DNA from: Corythucha ciliata
Lineage: Eukaryota; Arthropoda; Insecta; Hemiptera; Tingidae
Assembly (NCBI GenBank): GCA_038030265.1
Contig: CM075938.1
Coordinates: 56,103,189-56,167,188, forward strand
Reading direction: 5' to 3'
Length of the DNA stretch: 64,000 bases
Every line of letters begins with the position of its first letter. The stretch's first letter is position 1. A program made the translations under genes and the position numbers. A model generated the notes under the pieces. It did no database searches and was not told the DNA's origin. It saw only the letters and a program-made list of their open reading frames with translations. Below are positions 60,991-64,000 of this stretch, in pieces.

Positions 60991-61349
60991 GTGTTCTCGG
61001 CAACACTTCCAAGTGTTGCCATAATCCATAGCCAAGTCCATAGTAAATCTGCGCCTATCGACCTCCCGATGGATCGTTTAACTTATATTTAGGTGTACTA
61101 CTATCCACCTAAAGCGTCCTACTATTGTCCTACTTTTCGAACCAGGCGTCCTCGGACACCCTAAGAAGGGTAGAAAGATAAAGGGATCTTTTTTGGGGGG
61201 TTCTTATATATATATGAAATATACAAGACCAACGTAAATCAAGTTTTACAAGTATTTTATAGCTCAGATTATATTGCTTCACAGGCGGATTTGTTTTAAA
61301 ACCAGTATAAATATCACAGGGTAAATATAAATAGGTAATCAAATTATGA

Positions 61350-62580
61350 GCATGTCTTATCACAGAAAAATCACAGCCGGAATTTGTCTTGGAGTAGGCG
61401 GGGTTTTAATCTCGTTGATGTTGGTTGGTGGTTGGCCCAAAGCAAAGTGAACTGCACGATTTACCGTTCGTAGGTTTGTGTGGAAATTTTCAAATTTCTT
61501 TGATGTAGCGTCGTGGATCGTGGGTAGTTTTAATTCTCTGTGGAGTTGGGTGTTTCGAACATACCACGGGGCGTTCACCGCCATCCTCAGGATTTTATTT
61601 TGTATAACTTGAATTTTGGACAATTTTGACGCGGCTGCTGCTCCCCATACTTCGCTTCCGTAGAGCATCAATCTATGGCATCAATGGAAGAATAATTGAT
61701 TCGAAGACCAGGGGCCGTATTCCGAAGCCGTGTGAAAATGCCGCAAAAAGCGGTTGCTATGGAGGGATAATCTTATTTCTTATTCGGCGTCCTTGGATCC
61801 CGCTTGCGGCATTTTTTCCCGACCGGTCAGAATAAGACCCTGGAAGCAAAATTCTGGCTTTAGTGTGCTCTTCCTGTTGAGTATCGGGTGGATTTGTCGC
61901 AGTCTATGGCATAGCCTTCCCCCACTTTTTTATTAATGTGCTTTTCCCAGGTTAGCCGTCTATCCAAGTGAAGTCCGAGGTATCGCACCGAAGATTTCTT
62001 GTCGTTCCATTTGATGATATGGTTTTCTATATATGGAGTTCGGGTGGGTCGGCAGGAAATCGAAGGGTGCTTGAAGATTTTTGGCTCGCATTTGCTCTGA
62101 TTGGTGATGATTTTCCATTTTCTCGTGTAATCTTGGATCTCTGCTATGGCTTCCTGTACATCGTTGCGAGTGGCTGTTATATTTGATGTTGTCGAGTAGA
62201 TGCAGGTGCCGTCCGCATAAGTTGCGACTTGGACGTTTTGCGGTCGCGGGAAATCACTCGTGTAAATGTTGAAGAGCATGGGCGACAGTACCGACCCTTG
62301 GGGAGTACCAGCTCCACTTCGTTTTGTACTGGAAATGCTGTCGTTGATTCGAACATAAAAGAACCTTTGGGAGAGGAAGGAACACAATGTTTCGTAGATA
62401 TATTTTGGGAGCCCTATGTTTTTTAGCTTATATATTTTAGTCCGACGTGCCAGACCTTGTCGAAGGCTTTTTCTAGGTCTAAGAAAAAGGCAACTGTATG
62501 CTCCTTATTCTCAAATCCTCTGACGATATCTTCCGTTACTCCAGCCACGAAAAGTTCCGAGTACGTCCAGCTTTTTCCTT
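61350..62580 (-). pseudogene. Non-LTR (jockey-like) retrotransposon reverse transcriptase fragment, dead
   Basis: The minus strand encodes the palm region of a LINE reverse transcriptase: VAFFLDLEKAFDKVWHVGLK, then GTPQGSVLSPMLFNIYTSDF, and VATYADGTCIYSTTS, where the catalytic YADD/FADD is YADG. Downstream are KWNDKKSSVRYLGLHLDRRL and the thumb-like MMLYGSEVWGAAAASKLSKI with a C-terminal RELKLPTIHDATSKKF. Two frame changes separate the pieces, and a short insertion (61705-61850) interrupts it. The upstream half with endonuclease is absent. The second catalytic Asp is lost, so it cannot be active. Confidence 0.9.
61705..61850. mobile_element. Small inverted-repeat insertion inside the LINE fragment
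   Basis: The ends ggggccgtattccga and tcagaataagaccct are imperfect inverted repeats, and the sequence gccgcaaaaagcgg...ccgcttgcggcat pairs inside. It interrupts the reverse transcriptase between its two recognisable parts, so it inserted later. Confidence 0.55.
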
Positions 62581-62639
62581 AGACTTCAGACCCAACGCAG
62601 TAGTGTACCGAGGTACGGGGGGGGGGGGTTCGCCCCGGA

Positions 62640-62900
62640 CCCTCTATCAGACAAAAATCGCTAATATTCGTGAATATAACTGCGAAAAAGCGCTGATTCG
62701 TGATCTCGCGATGCAACTTTCAGACTAAAATTGAGAGAAAATCGCTGATTCGAGGTGCGTGCAGGTCATACAAATAAATTGTGGAAATCAACGCAAAAGT
62801 GTTGTTTTTGGACCAACCCTGCGGCTAAAATTTAGAAAACGCGCTGTAATATTGACAGAAAAAAAACGCTTTTAAACGGCTCATACACGTACAATAAATA
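62640..62900. repeat. Degenerate gctaaaattgag units
   Basis: A short set of the same degenerate units, in the orientation opposite to 59870-60620. A G-run precedes it near 62618. No gene. Confidence 0.55.
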
Positions 62901-62939
62901 TTGCGCAAAATACGAATTGTTCAATAAAATTGAACGTTT

Positions 62940-63365
62940 GTGGGTTGCGCAATACAGGGTGGATGCGTATAAGTGTAAAAAAAAACATTGGGTTAACACG
63001 TTGAAGAAGTTTTTCTGATCTACGTCAACTGCATAACTAAAAGTTGGACTTGAAGATTCTTTTTGGAATATTTAAGCCAACAACCAAGTTTTTTGGTACA
63101 ATTTACGTCGTAACTCAAAAACTAATCGTCGTTGGACTTGTGATTGATTTTTATCGACTCGGCACACAAAACTACATAGGATTAGACACTCCGTTCGGGC
63201 AAATTTTTTCATCTCTTATAGCGATAAGTTGGCCAATCGTTGCGGACTCTTCGAATCTTGGAAGTACATATGCATCAAAAGGATTTTTTTAATACTCATT
63301 TGAAGTTGGGCCGAATTTTGCCGCTATTCTGCCTTTTTAAAGCTTTATTTCCTGTACTAGGATAG
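62940..63365. repeat. Single-arm remnant related to the palindrome at 26560
   Basis: From tacagggtggatgcgtataa to ctttatttcctgta. The right part (gactcggcacacaaaactacataggatta, gggccgaattttgccgctat) matches an arm of the 26560-27239 element. The left end instead has a CAGGGTG terminus, so two element families are joined here. Confidence 0.6.
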
Positions 63366-64000
63366 TGCAACCGAATAGATGGACAGTGATCGTTCCTATT
63401 GTCTGTCCAAAACTCAAGACGCCTCAGAAAGTCCCAAATTTGTGTGTCAGAGGACTCAACATTAACCAAGACTGAAATGTTCAGTAACAGGGCCGTTTTG
63501 TTGTCTCTGGTTCATTGAACAACATCAACGGTTTTAATATATTATTTTTCTTTCAATAGTATAACAACGTGGGGGGGGGGGTTCCCCCCAAATTTGGTAT
63601 CACTGTAACTTTCTCATTGCTACAAATTTTTACATTTTGTACATGATTTTCAACAATTAGAAACAATAACAATAATAGAAATTATTATTGTCCCCAAGTT
63701 AATGTCAGTCATGAAAAGTATTTTACAATTTTTTGAAACCATGTAAACAGCGAGCCGCGGCTACGATTGTCGCAACACATTTTATTACTTTCATATCAAA
63801 GGTGAAGTTGGCTTTGAATTTTCGCAAAATAAAGAGTAACATGCAGCTCAAATTAAAAAAAAATTACGCTCATTTGACTATTAACGACTAGCTCAATAAA
63901 TTAGCGAGAAGAATCGTCTTTGTGGCTAAAGTTGAACAAATAACGATTTCACTACCCGACGACTAAAATTGAATAAAACAACAACAAAAAAGACTAGAGT
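63366..64000. other. Gene-free end of the window
   Basis: AT-rich with a G-run near 63571 and a few ctaaaattgaa units at the end (63860-63990). No exon is supported. Confidence 0.5.

Overview
The window is animal nuclear DNA. Genes have short exons, GT-AG introns and no operons. The ribosomal protein S9 sequence is closest to what I know of arthropod RpS9, so I infer an arthropod (insect, springtail or crustacean). Species cannot be set from the sequence. Much of the window is transposon-derived: long palindromes, terminal-inverted-repeat (TIR) elements and several families of short tandem repeats.

Recognisable genes, left to right: the first three exons of ORC5 (14.2-14.75 kb, -); a two-RRM, nucleolin-like nucleolar protein (15.5-17.1 kb, -); a complete RUSF1 (RUS1/DUF647) gene (21.7-23.4 kb, -); two tandem copies of a CRAL-TRIO lipid-binding gene (24.9-26.3 and 31.1-33.0 kb, +); the last three exons of an unidentified coiled-coil protein (34.8-35.3 kb, +); a small CCCH zinc-finger gene (37.9-38.5 kb, +); a complete syntaxin 18 (39.3-40.8 kb, -) with a possible divergent gene; RpS9 (46.0-48.1 kb, +) with three H/ACA snoRNA candidates in its introns; and a 19-exon KNL1/Spc105 kinetochore scaffold gene (48.8-56.7 kb, -), inside which a small gene lies on the other strand. 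The genes are housekeeping functions: replication origin, ribosome, ER SNARE and kinetochore. I see no pathway shared between neighbours.

Repeat layout: 0.2-3.2 kb holds several MITEs. 3.4-13.0 kb is one nested composite flanked by a 10-bp direct repeat; it contains two large palindromes, a hAT-type element with inverted 40-bp minisatellite arrays, and a long AT-rich 20-bp-repeat core. 17.6-20.9 kb is a hAT-type element (8-bp target duplication) filled with degenerate repeats in opposite orientations. 26.5-30.3 kb, between the CRAL-TRIO copies, holds two palindromes and a TIR element with a higher-order satellite. 31.2-31.9 kb is a tRNA-derived palindromic insertion in a CRAL-TRIO intron. 42-44.8 kb is an element enclosing a mariner-like palindrome. 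57.4-59.4 kb is a palindromic element with a 9-bp target duplication. 61.3-62.6 kb is a dead non-LTR reverse transcriptase.

The most unusual pattern is that several TIR elements of different superfamilies carry minisatellite arrays arranged as long inverted repeats. RpS9 needs a one-base frameshift in an A-run, probably an assembly error. G/C homopolymer runs of 8-12 bases are common and are also suspect.
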